Positions 33,891-46,992 of a stretch of DNA of 64,000 bases are shown here, in pieces. The position numbers and the translations under genes were made by a program. Each line of letters starts with the position of its first letter. Position 1 is the first letter of the stretch. The stretch spans positions 106,103,128-106,167,127 of the forward strand of contig NC_080571.1 of assembly GCF_030247185.1 (NCBI RefSeq), in the 5' to 3' direction. This stretch comes from Malaya genurostris (Eukaryota > Arthropoda > Insecta > Diptera > Culicidae). The notes under the pieces were generated by a model. It was not told the origin of the DNA, ran no database searches, and was given only the letters and a program-made list of their open reading frames with translations.

Positions 33891-36698
33891 TTACTTCCAG
33901 CTGTTTGATACCGATGATGATGTTCATGCATTAGCAATAAAACGCTTTTTGATATGAATTTTAATTTATAAAAGTAACAGGAGCGAAGAGTTTCAAACAC
34001 ACAGAACGCGCTGCAATTGAATGGCGCGTTTGAATTGCTGTCGCAAAATTTCAATTCCCAGCGGTTGATGCACCCAGGCTCATATAAATTGACTAAAATT
34101 ATCAGTGCATAACTTTAGTTCAACCGTTTGAAGGCATCATCTTTCAATACTCATTTTAGGTAAGTTTAATAATTTCGCTAATCCACTCGCCCCTCCGGGC
34201 ACTTTTGCTGATTAAAAACGTTACTCTACATCAATCATTTACGATCGAATCAGAAGTATTATTTTTAGAATTTAGATCTTTATTGATCTCGACTTGACAT
34301 GATCATGATCATACAAAAATCAAAATCGCTTAAAGATCAGATAAGTTCTGATTTCGTAATGATAATTTATTCCTTGGTTAAGATCACTTAAAATCATCAG
34401 TGATCGGTGGTTTTCCCAGCTCTAATGATATTACATTTCAATATATAATACTGTTTATATTTTATCAACGATATTTATTTCATAAATGAGATGAGATCAT
34501 GACGTGTATCAGTAAGTATATTTTGATTATTTTCGCAAATCAATAACATTGTTCGAGTTGATTCAACTATTTGCAATGTCTAAAACAAATAAAGCCGATT
34601 TATTTTTCAACTAACAGAGTTTTGTTTCAATAACAACACCAGTTATTTCAACTAAAATATTTGTTGAAATTGAAAGGTATGTGTCCTTACTAATTGACAG
34701 CATTTTTTTTACAATCAATTAAATTAGTTGTTTCAATCATCGTTTCTGCTGTTCGAAAAACAAAAATGACAGTTTAGTTAAAACAACAATCGATTAGTTG
34801 TACCAAATTTTAACCAATCGGATTCAGAAAATCAACTAATTTTCTGGTTGAAATGGGATCGCGGGTGGTTCCGTGTAAAAGGGTGTACTAAATTGTTTTA
34901 AAGTATTTTTTTCTCTTCAAATTTATGATTTTAACACTTAATAATATGGTATTCCAAAACGAGAAATCGAATCTAGACAATTTTTTTATAATCTCTCACC
35001 CTTTCACTAATTTATCTATTACCCTTTAGCACTACGAGATTTTTGCTTTAAACTTTCACAGTACCATCGTCTTTGAGTAATCATATGTCCGGAACAATTT
35101 GATAATTTTACCTAAAATTTATACTGTATCGATTTTCAATTAAGCATAATAACTAATAAAATCTACAAAGTTATTGACAGCGTACCGAGAATTAGATACA
35201 TAAGCAAGATCATCAGTAAGATAGTTTGTTTTGGGTCCCTCCCGAAACGAAAACCTTACGGGCATGCTTGGACGTATGTAAATATAGTTCAGACTGCGAG
35301 AAGGATCCATTTGGTATTTCACTGTTTTGGTTAGGGAGTTTACTTCGTATCGCGTAAGGCGTTGTTGTTCGATTGATGATGATCGAGTCATATCTTGCCA
35401 GTATTACGGCTGTCTTTTGAAAAAAAAAAACAGAACACAATGAATTAAATGTATGAAGTGATAGCGAACCTTCCAACAGCCAACTGCCGGAGTTTTCCGA
35501 GTTTCGGAAGATACTTCGTTTTTTAGTAGGAAGTACATATTAATACAAAACACGATAAAATTGTGACGTATTCTCGGTAGCTGGCTACCCAGAGCAGTAA
35601 CCCCATGATAATATTATTCAAAAATTTACTAACAAACAACCCCTTCCTGTGATGCATGTAGAAATGGAGAGGATTCCTCGCTTTCTAATAGCAACTTGCA
35701 TTGATCCAACAATGCTCCCTTCCCAAGTAGATCTGCATTCGGACGTGGCCGGTGATCAGCATGCAGGGACCAGTGAAGCTTACACAATGTGAAACTACGT
35801 GCTATTCCCAAGCACGAGGAACGGAGCAACACACGGACGGTCTCTAATGCTAATGTAAAACTAGCTCCGAGCAACATGTTTCCACATGTTGCGCAACGCC
35901 GAACTATATTTCTTACGTCTCCTCCTCCAAGTCGCTCTTCGCTTACACCAGCCACTATTAACAGCGATATGTCGTTGTCATTATGTTTCCCAAAATTCCT
36001 CTTGTCAACTTAGCAGATCGAAAAATTCGAAATAGGGCTTGAGATATTCTTCGAGCCACCAAAGTTTCGTGTATTTAATAAACGGTATCTTGTCCAAGAT
36101 CACGCCAATAATGTCGTAATCCGTCCGAACCATCTAGATTGAACTTTTGTTTCGTTGGTCCAGATAGCCTAAAACAGAAATGAAAGATCCAAACTTCACT
36201 GTAAAACCAAAAAATCTTATTATTGCGAATAAGAAAATGAAATCCATATTCGATGACTTTCGATCGTTCGTAAATTCAACACAGGTTTTCTTCTGCAAAA
36301 GTGTATGTCATAAGGTTTAAGCTTTGGTCCTTTTTACATTTTTTCACAAACCAGTTGGGAAAAATTCGTATAAACTCGGTGCACTGTACTTTTCGAAACA
36401 AGTGAAGTCACATCATTACTGACTCATCGCTATTGATTCCTCTACATCTAGACTGGTTTTCCCACTACTTTGTATGCATCATTTTTCTCAACCCATGTTT
36501 GTTTTGATTTTTTAAATGATTTAGTTTCAAGATTTTAACAAAAATATCAACTAATTACCAGAGGCTGAGTGTTTAGTAGAATATTTATGATAGAATAGTT
36601 CAAGAATTCAATGGTCTAAAAATGTTTTATTCTATCAAAAATATAAAATTTCGTAAAGTGAATGTATAAATGTGAGACACCTTCTTTTTACTAAAACC
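33891..36698. other. intergenic; fragments of a dispersed repeat and one GC-richer block
   Basis: 35186-35265 carries CCGAGAATTAGATACATAAG and CCCTCCCGAAACGAAAACC, a repeat also at 46480-46672 and 53080-53525. 34600-34870 repeats GTTTCAAnnAA-like words. 35629-35955 is GC-richer with a 108-codon minus frame, but it matches nothing I know. Confidence 0.4.
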
Positions 36699-36708
36699 GT
36701 CAAAACAA

Positions 36709-39700
36709 GTTAGTTGGTAAACGACTGGACAATGCGCAATTCAGGCCCCAATGTGATTCTTAGTTTCTTGTCCAGTAACTCCTATCCCTACCTCCCCGCG
36801 GTGCCGGCTGGGGTACGAGTAACCATAGGAAAGATCGGGTAACCAACCCCGGTGGGACCTTGGTCGTATGCTGACAGGGAAGGGGGGCTTGCCTTTTTTT
36901 TACAGAGAGCGAGCCTACCCGAGCGTCTGTTCCCCATGTTGGGGCGGCTGGAAACAGCGTCTGTTCTCCATGTTAGGAGCGGCTGATTACCGTGGTAGTG
37001 TAGGACTCTAAACAGTGCTGACACGATGGCCCTCCGGCAAGACAGGCCTAACAAGCCGCCCGGAAAACACTTGTTACGAATAATCAGGATACAAATACGA
37101 CTCGGAATAATCGGCAAAGACCTACGCGACGAACAAAGGACTACGATTGGAAGCTTGGCACATGGAACTGTAAATCGCTTGGCTTCCCAGGATACGACCG
37201 AATGATGCATGATGAGCTTCGAATCCGCGGCTTCGATGTCTTAGCACTGCAGGAACTTTGTAGGACGGGACAGAAGGTGTGGAAAAGTGGGCATCGAGCG
37301 GCTACCCTTCTACCAGAGCTGTGGCACAACCAACGTTCTAGGAACGGGATTTGTAGTGTTGGGCAAGATGCGCCAGCGCGTTATTGGATGGCAGCCAATC
37401 AGTGATAGAATGTGCGTATTGAATATCAAGGGCCGTTTCTTCAATTACAGCATCATCAACGTGCACTGCCCACATGAAACGAGACCCGATGACGAGAAGG
37501 AAGCATTCTACGCGCAGCGTGAACAAACCTACGACAGCTGTCCACGGCGGGATGTAAAACTCGTCATCGGTGACATGAATGCTCAGGTAGGCCGGGAGGC
37601 AATGTACAGGCCCGTGATCGGGCTGGAGAGCCTGCACGCGGTAACAAACGACAACGTTCAACGATGCGTAAACTTTGCAGCCTCCCGAGGAATGGTAGTT
37701 CCAAGCACCTTCTTCCCCCGCAAAGATATCCACAAAGCCACCTGGAGATCACCTGATCAACGTACGGAAAATCAAATCGACCACGTTCTCATCGACGGAC
37801 GATTCTTCTCCGACGTCATCAATGTCCGCACATACCGCAGTGCCAACATTGATTCTGACCACTACCATGTCTCGGTTTGTATGCGCTCAAAACTATCGAC
37901 GATGCACAATACTCGTCGCACAGGAACGCCGGGACTCAATCTCGAGCAGCTACGTAGCATTCGTACTGCAGAGGAATACGCGCAACAACTGGAGTTAGTG
38001 CTACCAACGGAAGAGAAGCTTGGCGCGGTGACTCTTGCAGACGGCTGGAGGAACATAAGGTCCGCCGTGAGTAGCACTGCTGCAACCGTTCTAGGTACGA
38101 GATTATCGAATCGAGGAAATGACTGGTTTGACGGCGAATGTCAGCAGTTGGTCGAAGAGAAGAATGCAGCAAGGGCGAGGATGCTACAACACCGCACTAG
38201 AGCGAACGAGGAACGATACAGTTAGGTGCAGAACAGACAGAACACGGTTTTCCGGAAAAAAAAAAGCGTCACCAAGAAGACCAAGATCGCGAAGCGATGG
38301 AACAGCTGTACCGCGCAAATGACACACGAAAGTTCTATGAGAAGGTGAACCGCTCTTGTAGAGGCTACACGCCACAGACCGAAATGTGCAGGGATACTAG
38401 TGGTAACCTTCTCACGTACGAACGTGAGGCGATCGACAGGTGGAAGCAGTACTATGACGAGCATCTGAATGGCGAAGCACAAGATACAAAGAACGGTACA
38501 GGAATCAATCTGGGTGCACGCTCAGCCGACGACAGATTCCCAACCCCTGATCTGTCGGAGATAAGTGAAGAGATCGGCAAGCTGAGGAACAACAAAGCCG
38601 CGGGCAATGACCAGTTGCCAGGCGAGCTGCTCAAACATGGAGGAGAGGCACTGGCTAGAGCGCTGCACTGAATGATTTCTAGGATTTGGGAGGAGGAGAT
38701 TCTACCGCAGGAATGGATGGATGGAGTGATATGTCCCGTCTACAAAAAGGGCGATAAACTAGACTGTTACAATTACCGCGCAATCACATTGCTGAACGCC
38801 ACCTACAAAGTACTCTCCCAAATCCTTTGCCATCGTCTATCACCAATAGCTAAGGAATTCGTAGGGCCGTACCAAGCGGGATTTACTGGAGCCCGCGCCA
38901 CTACGGATCACATATTCGGGATAAGACAAGTATTCCAGAAGTGTTGTGAATACAACGTACCACGCATCACCTATTCATTGACTTCAAAGCGGCATACGAC
39001 ACAATCGATCGAGAAGAGCTATGGCAGATAATGCACGAATACGGTTTCCCGGATAAACTGACGCGATTGGTCAAAGCAACGATGGATAGAGTGATGTGCT
39101 ACGTCCGAGTATCTGGGACGCTCTCGAGTCCCTTCGAATCTCGGAGAGGGCTATGTCAAGGTGATGGACTTTCTTGTATCTTGTTCAATATTGCCCTGGA
39201 AGGAGTGATTCGAATAGCGAGGATCGACACGAGTGGCACGATCTTCCGAAAGTCCGTACAAATTTTTGGCTTCGCTGACGATATTAATATTGTGACACGT
39301 AACCTTGAGAAGATGACGGAAACCTACATCGGACTGAAAGCTGAAGCTTGGAGTATCGGACTGGCCATAAATGCGTCGTAAACAAAATACATGAGATTAA
39401 GAGGCTCTAGAGAAGAAACACTACGCCTCCCACCACGAATATTGATAGACGGTAACGATATCGAGGTGGTTGACTAGTTCGTGTATTTGTGCTCACTGGT
39501 GACCGCCGATAACGACACCAGCAGAGAAATTCATAGAAGTATTTTGGCAGGGAATCGGCGTATGAATCACGAATTGCAACAGCTGCTAGGAGAACCACCT
39601 ATCGTACGGACAGCTAAAATCGGACGTCTACGATGGGCTGGGCATGTCATAAGGATGTCGGACGACAGGCCAGTGAAAATGGTTCTTGAATCTAATCCGA

Positions 39701-39851
39701 CTGGTACAAGAAGAAGTGGAGGGTGATCTCAGAAGCATCCGTGCCTTGAGTGGCTGGTGACGAGCAGCCATGGACCGAGTTATGCGGAGACGTATGCTTG
39801 ATACAGCAAAGGGCACCCCAGGCCTATAGCTGTTAGGTAAGGTAAGGTAAG
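36709..39851 (+). mobile_element. RTE-type non-LTR retrotransposon, full-length span, 10-bp target duplication
   Basis: GTCAAAACAA lies at 36699-36708 and 39852-39861. The element ends in (GGTAA)n, the short-repeat tail typical of RTE elements. The order is a GC-rich leader, endonuclease, then RT. At about 3.14 kb it is the usual RTE size. GC content is well above the flanks. Confidence 0.92.
37147..39726 (+). pseudogene. RTE polyprotein (AP endonuclease and reverse transcriptase), frameshifted
   Basis: Begins LGTWNCKSLG (endonuclease motif I) near 37150 and continues FDVLALQELC. It shifts frame near 37290 and continues VHCPHETRPDDEK, VIGDMNAQVGR, IDHVLIDGRFF and SDHYHVSV (catalytic SDH). 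A stop at 38223 and another shift separate it from the RT part: NKAAGNDQLPGELLKHG, VYKKGDKLDCYNYRAITLLN, then a shift inside the first catalytic block (FIDFKAAYDTI region near 38975). Then come RGLCQGDGLSCILFNIALE and FADDINIV (paired Asp). It ends IGRLRWAGHVIRMSDDRP, the typical RTE C-terminus. At least four lesions make it inactive, but no domain is lost. Confidence 0.93.
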
Positions 39852-39945
39852 GTCAAAACAAACGAATCACGCGCACCAGTCTTGATAGCAAACCCAAAAA
39901 AATTAAGTGCAGTTTCCTTAAATAGTTACCCTAAAAAAATACAAA

Positions 39946-40142
39946 GCCTTGGTATTTCATTCCTGTAGTGGAATTTGACGTTCTGTTTCAACAGACTTCG
40001 CAGCCGATTCAGAGTGTACAGAACCATTGCATGGCTGGTGCTATGATCTTACTGACACTACGAATCCTTCCAGATCGGGGCTCGAGCATACAACAACTGG
40101 TTTGTAAGACCACTGTCCCATGAATTGAACCACCAACCCGGG
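39946..40142 (-). mobile_element. tRNA-derived SINE, Val-like head, copy 5
   Basis: Minus-strand copy just after the RTE element, with GGCTCGAGCATACAACAACT and TGGTTTGTAAGACCA. The 3' end is CCTTGGTATTTCATTCCTG inverted. Confidence 0.82.
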
Positions 40143-40329
40143 ATAAAATTACGCTGAGCATTAGAACCTGGGATGCTAGCATTGGATTTTATCCGGATCC
40201 GGTTTCCGGCTTCGCCGAATGATGTTTGTTGAAAATTGCGACGACGTAAGAAAAATTTTCTGAACCGATTTCATCTTTTCATGTTCATTTCTAATCTAGA
40301 GATATACACGTTCCGAACTTGTATTAATT

Positions 40330-42628
40330 CATTTTGGTTTTGGTACCTCGTGGGTACCGATTTGTGCAGAAGTGCACATGACTGTTTTGATTATTTTACG
40401 TTTCGCATTCAGCTCATCAGTGCATTAGCAGATTATGTTGACTGCTAATGCCACCTCGCGGATCAACATAATCCGCTAAGCAGACGTAAAGTCATTGCTA
40501 TTTACAACGCACTTATTTACACCAAAGTGCTATGTCTATCCTGACGTCCCAGGCGAAAACGAATTTACGACTTTATGGCCGCAAACATATTTTAGTCATT
40601 TTGGTTTTGGTACCTCGTGGGTACCGATTTGTGCAGAAGTGCACATGACTGTTTTGATTATTTTACGTTTCGCATTCAGCTCATCAGTGCATTAGCAGAT
40701 TATGTTGACTGCTAATGCCACCTCGCGGATCAACATAATCCGCTAAGCAGACGTAAAGTCATTGCTATTTACAACGCACTTATTTACACCAAAGTGCTAT
40801 GTCTATCCTGACGTCCCAGGCGAAAACGAATTTACGACTTTATGGCCGCAAACATATTTTAGTCATTTTGGTTTTGGTACCTCGTGGGTACCGATTTGTG
40901 CAGAAGTGCACATGACTGTTTTGATTATTTTACGTTTCGCATTCAGCTCATCAGTGCATTAGCAGATTATGTTGACTGCTAATGCCACCTCGCGGATCAA
41001 CATAATCCGCTAAGCAGACGTAAAGTCATTGCTATTTACAACGCACTTATTTACACCAAAGTGCTATGTCTATCCTGACGTCCCAGGCGAAAACGAATTT
41101 ACGACTTTATGGCCGCAAACATATTTTAGTCATTTTGGTTTTGGTACCTCGTGGGTACCGATTTGTGCAGAAGTGCACATGACTGTTTTGATTATTTTAC
41201 GTTTCGCATTCAGCTCATCAGTGCATTAGCAGATTATGTTGACTGCTAATGCCACCTCGCGGATCAACATAATCCGCTAAGCAGACGTAAAGTCATTGCT
41301 ATTTACAACGCACTTATTTACACCAAAGTGCTATGTCTATCCTGACGTCCCAGGCGAAAACGAATTTACGACTTTATGGCCGCAAACATATTTTAGTCAT
41401 TTTGGTTTTGGTACCTCGTGGGTACCGATTTGTGCAGAAGTGCACATGACTGTTTTGATTATTTTACGTTTCGCATTCAGCTCATCAGTGCATTAGCAGA
41501 TTATGTTGACTGCTAATGCCACCTCGCGGATCAACATAATCCGCTAAGCAGACGTAAAGTCATTGCTATTTACAACGCACTTATTTACACCAAAGTGCTA
41601 TGTCTATCCTGACGTCCCAGGCGAAAACGAATTTACGACTTTATGGCCGCAAACATATTTTAGTCATTTTGGTTTTGGTACCTCGTGGGTACCGATTTGT
41701 GCAGAAGTGCACATGACTGTTTTGATTATTTTACGTTTCGCATTCAGCTCATCAGTGCATTAGCAGATTATGTTGACTGCTAATGCCACCTCGCGGATCA
41801 ACATAATCCGCTAAGCAGACGTAAAGTCATTGCTATTTACAACGCACTTATTTACACCAAAGTGCTATGTCTATCCTGACGTCCCAGGCGAAAACGAATT
41901 TACGACTTTATGGCCGCAAACATATTTTAGTCATTTTGGTTTTGGTACCTCGTGGGTACCGATTTGTGCAGAAGTGCACATGACTGTTTTGATTATTTTA
42001 CGTTTCGCATTCAGCTCATCAGTGCATTAGCAGATTATGTTGACTGCTAATGCCACCTCGCGGATCAACATAATCCGCTAAGCAGACGTAAAGTCATTGC
42101 TATTTACAACGCACTTATTTACACCAAAGTGCTATGTCTATCCTGACGTCCCAGGCGAAAACGAATTTACGACTTTATGGCCGCAAACATATTTTAGTCA
42201 TTTTGGTTTTGGTACCTCGTGGGTACCGATTTGTGCAGAAGTGCACATGACTGTTTTGATTATTTTACGTTTCGCATTCAGCTCATCAGTGCATTAGCAG
42301 ATTATGTTGACTGCTAATGCCACCTCGCGGATCAACATAATCCGCTAAGCAGACGTAAAGTCATTGCTATTTACAACGCACTTATTTACACCAAAGTGCT
42401 ATGTCTATCCTGACGTCCCAGGCGAAAACGAATTTACGACTTTATGGCCGCAAACATATTTTAGTCATTTTGGTTTTGGTACCTCGTGGGTACCGATTTG
42501 TGCAGAAGTGCACATGACTGTTTTGATTATTTTACGTTTCGCATTCAGCTCATCAGTGCATTAGCAGATTATGTTGACTGCTAATGCCACCTCGCGGATC
42601 AACATAATCCGCTAAGCAGACGTAAAGT
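40330..42628. repeat. tandem array: 267-bp monomer, 8.6 copies
   Basis: CATTTTGGTTTTGGTACC recurs every 267 bp from 40330, and the array stops after CGTAAAGT at 42628. Eight successive units look identical in my reading. Each unit folds at three places: GGTACC-TCGTG-GGTACC, TGTGCA-GAAG-TGCACA, and TTAGCAGATTATGTTGA paired with TCAACATAATCCGCTAA (16 of 17). Within the last, GCATTAGCAG/CTGCTAATGC forms a rival perfect 10-bp hairpin. A 66-codon frame in each unit starts with TTG and is not kept in the dispersed copy, so the array is treated as non-coding. Confidence 0.98.
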
Positions 42629-44629
42629 TGATTAACATCGAAAATCAGTTTACTATTATGTAAAGTTTTCATAGAGTGTACTACCGTATTGAAAACTATA
42701 ATTCTGCTTCCATGGGAATTGCGCATGATTTTCAAGAAGAATGCTGTGTTCTGTTCATCAGTTTCACAGTACGTTACTCATTAATATGAAAACAATGCGA
42801 TGAACAATATTGATTTAACATACAAATCGAACATGTTGGCATAATTATCGACACTTGAATCGCATGTTAACTGCGCTAATTGAACACACTAACTGAACCG
42901 GTGAAAATGATTCGTTACAAGCTAAAGTGATTTCGATTTCACGATGTAATTACGTCTTCCAAGAAATTTCCTAGACCTGTTGTTTGTGTTACCGTCGTAG
43001 CACTTTCATTAAATAATAATTTCCAATCAACGAACTGCTCCGATGAACTTGATATTGAAACACGGAGCATCAGAGTCCAGCATGGATCAGGAAAAGGGCT
43101 ACTAGGCAAAAGCTTGACAGCTAAATTACGACAGACTGTGGAGGCGTGCTGGCCTTGTTTACGTTTGTGTGATTCAAGTACCCCTAGGACAGGTTGACGA
43201 TTACTGCGTTTCGAAAACTGTTAGGGCTGAGGCTCTATTTGCCAGCGGATCGCATTGATTGATACGTTGATATTTTTTAGTTCGACATGAAACGTATTCA
43301 TCTGTTATTTGACTTCCCAGTTTGGTAAGAATTTCATCGCCTTCGTCGAAATAAGACTATTACTTTAGGACTAGACCAGAACGAGTCCGTCCGAAATCCA
43401 TTTGTAGCCGGAAACGAAGCCCATTGGCTGTTCAGTGGGAGTAAGTCATTGATTGTGTTAGCACAGGATCTATTTTGGTTTATTGTAGCAGGCCCCAGGG
43501 GAAAAAGGAATGTGTGAATTTGATCGGGTGACGAACAAACCAGCAGTAACGAAAACAGTGAGGTCAAAAAAATAGTTTACTTTCGAAAAAAATATCCTAA
43601 AATCACTGTTGTTTCATAGTCGTTTACATTCATTTCCGGCACCGGCAGTAACTTCGATCTCAATGTAAATATTTGATTGCCATGTAATTAAAACAAACCG
43701 AATCTGGTTTTATCATGCCGCCCAGTGTAAAGTAAGCACACATGTCCTCGGCCAGTTCCAGCCAGCCAGGAAATGGCCCTTTTGATTCGTTACATTGTTG
43801 TTGGTTGGTCGCAAACTGACTGGTGTCAGTGCAACGATATAAATTACGATAATTTATTGTCGAATCCAAGGATTTACCATCCTCTCCTGACTTAATTTGC
43901 CCGGAGCGAGATTGAGTTCCCGGCCAGTCGCATAAAATGCGCATCCTGGGATAGAACAGCGATTCGATATGATAGTGTGAATGGTTTACTCGTTCGACGT
44001 TGTTAGCTTCGAATAATAAATATTAAGTGAAGCAGCGTTCGAAACCGTATTACTCATCAGGGTCACTCTCAGCTTGAACCGTAAAAGGTTTGATTTGACA
44101 ATTTAGTAATATATTACACCGTAATGCTTGTAATGATATTGCTTATCCCATCGCAATCTATTTCTAATATCTAGAGTTTGTTAGGTTGTTGAGCATCATA
44201 AAAATGTGGTGCTTCGATCACTGGAAAAGAAGAAAGGTTACTTCCATGACTTTGCAAACAGCATTCACCTTGAGTTTGAGATTGAATTACCAGTCCTGGT
44301 TGTCAGTCCGTTATTCATCGGGATTTGTTCAGAGAATTTCTAGATGATAGGACCTGGCTATTAACAAATAATCCTTCGATGTACATCGTTTCTGAAATTC
44401 ATCGATCTGTTCCGACGTAAAATTTGAAACTGAAATTATTCACAAACACTTTTTAGACAAAACAAAATCATTGATCAGAAAACTTGAAGTTCACCAATAA
44501 TTTTTTTTCATATCCTACATTAACTGAAACTAATCTCATGGCAAAAAATTTGTTGTGGAAAGTTCACTATCGATCATCCGGAGCTTCAGAAATCGGAAAA
44601 CGTCACTAGGATAGCCGGAATCAGTTTGA
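42629..44629. other. intergenic, no recognised gene
   Basis: Looks single-copy. The 94-codon minus frame at 43660-43944 has no motif. Confidence 0.4.
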
Positions 44630-44855
44630 TTGGTTATCTACTTCCAATGATCACCGATTTGAAAAGCCTGTAATTCTTGAAATCGGATCTACATGAAATT
44701 CAGGAATTCCGTATGACAAGACCTTTCAGATGAACCTAAGTTTGTGAAAATCGGTCAAGTGATCTCTGAGTAAACCTACTGTGTGTTTATTTGACACATA
44801 CATACGCAGACATTGCTCAACTCGACGAACTGAGTCGAATGTTATATGACCCTCG
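44630..44855 (-). repeat. CTTCCGGTTCCGG repeat, first half, split by an insertion
   Basis: TGTGAAAATCGGTCAAGTG, CTCGACGAACTGAGTCGAAT and ATATGACCCTCG follow the family order and break off at 44855. The continuation resumes at 50015. Confidence 0.75.
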
Positions 44856-45309
44856 CAGGGTTGTTACGAAAAATTTCAAAATCAAAACGCGCGTAACGTA
44901 ACGATGTACGGAAAATGTAACAGTAAAAATAAAAATGCTTACAATTGTGATTTTGAAAGAAGTTAAACAGATTTCAGCGAAGACATTTTTTTTGCTTCAA
45001 CATCTTTTTACTCGGCAAGCATTTTCTTCTGGATAAGAAGAATTTTAAGGTAGACCACATCAGGATGATTTTCTTTTCCTCCTCCTTCTTTTTTATTCTT
45101 TTATTTGGATCAGGGAAAAGCCTAGTTTCTGTCAAACTTGCCCTCCAGCAGGCATAAATACTCCTAATCTTTTGCATCAATAGATTAAAATTATCCAAAT
45201 GATAAATTTCCTTAAATCTAGTGCTTCTATAGTAAGTAAATCTAATGAGACAGTAAAATAAGAACCGATTTCTTGATAACATTACGTGATGAATGAAAGT
45301 CTAAAGAAT

Positions 45310-45800
45310 TGAAACACAAAACTAGCCTTACAAATATCGCGACGGACAAATAATAAATCGAGACCAATCAGTTTGCAGCGGCCATGGTAACTCGGTAAGT
45401 TTAAAGGATATCTTCATTGAAGACGTCGTTGGACAAATTTGCGTTGAATCGGTTCAGACTAAATAAGAGCTTTGGAGAATCAATAAAGTCATTGAGTTTT
45501 TTGCAACAAAAATTGCTTGCTGAATTTTTCTGCGCCATTCCAGTGAGTTCAGACCAATCAGACGACAGCGATCGGGAAGATACGGTGGAAGATCATGCGG
45601 ATGTTGCCAGGGAAGTTTTCTTAGAGCAAGTCGAACAAATCTTTTCTGCACGCGTTCAACTCCAAGCTAGCTGATACGAACTCCAAACTATGCTAGCATT
45701 TTCAAGTATAGGCCGAACTAGCGAGCAATATAACACCTTCAAACAGTGAGAATCTTTAAAATCACGTCTGATCCCGATCAACAGAGCATAACAGGATTCT
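45310..45800 (-). pseudogene. C-terminal fragment of a Jockey/CR1-type reverse transcriptase
   Basis: Minus frame reads QKRFVRLALRKLPWQHPHDL followed by DRCRLIGLNSLEWRRK, a conserved post-RT segment of Jockey/CR1-type ORF2. It shares non-coding similarity with 61991-62180, so both are 3' ends of one family. Confidence 0.75.
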
Positions 45801-46479
45801 ATCAAAATTATATATGATCCTGATATTTATATCTCATTATGTTATAAATATGATTCCAAATCAGAAGCAAACATTCAGATTTTATTAAGATTATAGCAAG
45901 TCTAGATATTATATTGAGGGCCGTTATATTTCAGATAAAACTATACTAGAGAATTGAGAAAAAGATAGTTCAAACACTTTTGTCGATCATATTTTTGACT
46001 TTCAACCCGAAAATGCTATAGTTCAATATACAGCAGTAACAAAAATATTTTCCAATTTCACATTCCTAAAGATGCTTTTGAAAACAATAATTTTATATTT
46101 GATTTCAAAATGACGGCCTAAAATTTAAATGTGAGAACGTTCCTAAGTAATTCCTACATAAATTGTGTAAAGTTTTTATTCAAATATTAATTTTAAATTG
46201 AAAATAAATATTCTTCAAGATGATTTTTCCCTTTTTCTCTCAGGAACAAAGAAAGGTAAGACAAAAGCTCTAAGACTCGACTAAAAAATATTGGAAAAAG
46301 TGGATTATCGGTGACCGATTTTTGTTCCGAAAACACAGAGTGATAAGTGTCAAACATTTCAAAACGTATTCAAAAGTGACGCTGCAATAAACGGAAAACA
46401 AAATCTAAACTAAGCTTAAAACCAAAATCTGAACTCAGCCCCTGGCCCCTCCCTAAATCAAAAACAGATATATAATTAT

Positions 46480-46672
46480 TTAGAAAATCTCAGACATGTG
46501 TTACACAAATTACAAGACAGTAAACGTAATGAAATGTAATGCAGTTCAAATGAAAAAGTTTAAAGTTTAACACCCGTAAAGCGCACACCGAGAATTCGGT
46601 ACATAAGCAATCTTCGGTAAAATTATTTTTAATTATTGGGCCCCTTCTGGAAAGAAATCCTGGGTACGGGCC
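46480..46672. repeat. dispersed repeat with CACACCGAGAATT motif
   Basis: Shares AGACATGTGnTACA, GAAATGTAAT, GCACACCGAGAATT and a GGGCC/CGGGCC end with 53080-53525 and, in part, 35186-35265. Confidence 0.6.
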
Positions 46673-46779
46673 TAAATCATGAATCAGACAAAAACGATTT
46701 ATCGCACCATAATACCTTCGATTTGAAAAGTTCAATCTATCCATATCTGATAAATTTATGATAGCCTCATTTCGTAGTA

Positions 46780-46992
46780 CACCCAAACCTCCTTTTACGA
46801 ACCTTATATATGTATGTATGTATGCTTACACACTCACTCGTCTGCATATATGTGCAAATATTTATACATATAAATGATCGCTTTTACTTCACCAATATTT
46901 ATATGTATTAAGAAATACAAACATTTGCACACATGTGTACGTATATTAATACATATATACATATATAAGTTACGTAAATGGAGGTTTGGGTG
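46780..46992. mobile_element. 213-bp MITE with TA duplication
   Basis: CACCCAAACCTCC at 46780 and its inverse ending at 46992, extending with few mismatches to about 24 bp, flanked by TA at 46778-46779 and 46993-46994. The interior is AT-rich with ATGT/ACAT runs. Mariner-type ends. Confidence 0.85.

Noticed and set aside
35629..35955. 108-codon minus frame in a GC-richer block
   Set aside because: Open but matches no family I know and has no supporting context; noted only in the intergenic entry.
40545..40565. CTGACG...CGAAAA in each monomer as a hammerhead ribozyme core
   Set aside because: The core needs CUGANGA before the stem; the base at the A position is wrong and no matching cleavage triplet with flanking helices was found.
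40495..42564. Eight identical 66-codon frames, one per 267-bp unit, as a tandem gene family
   Set aside because: Each starts with TTG, identity merely follows from identical DNA, and the dispersed copy at 63086-63355 breaks the frame. No protein motif.
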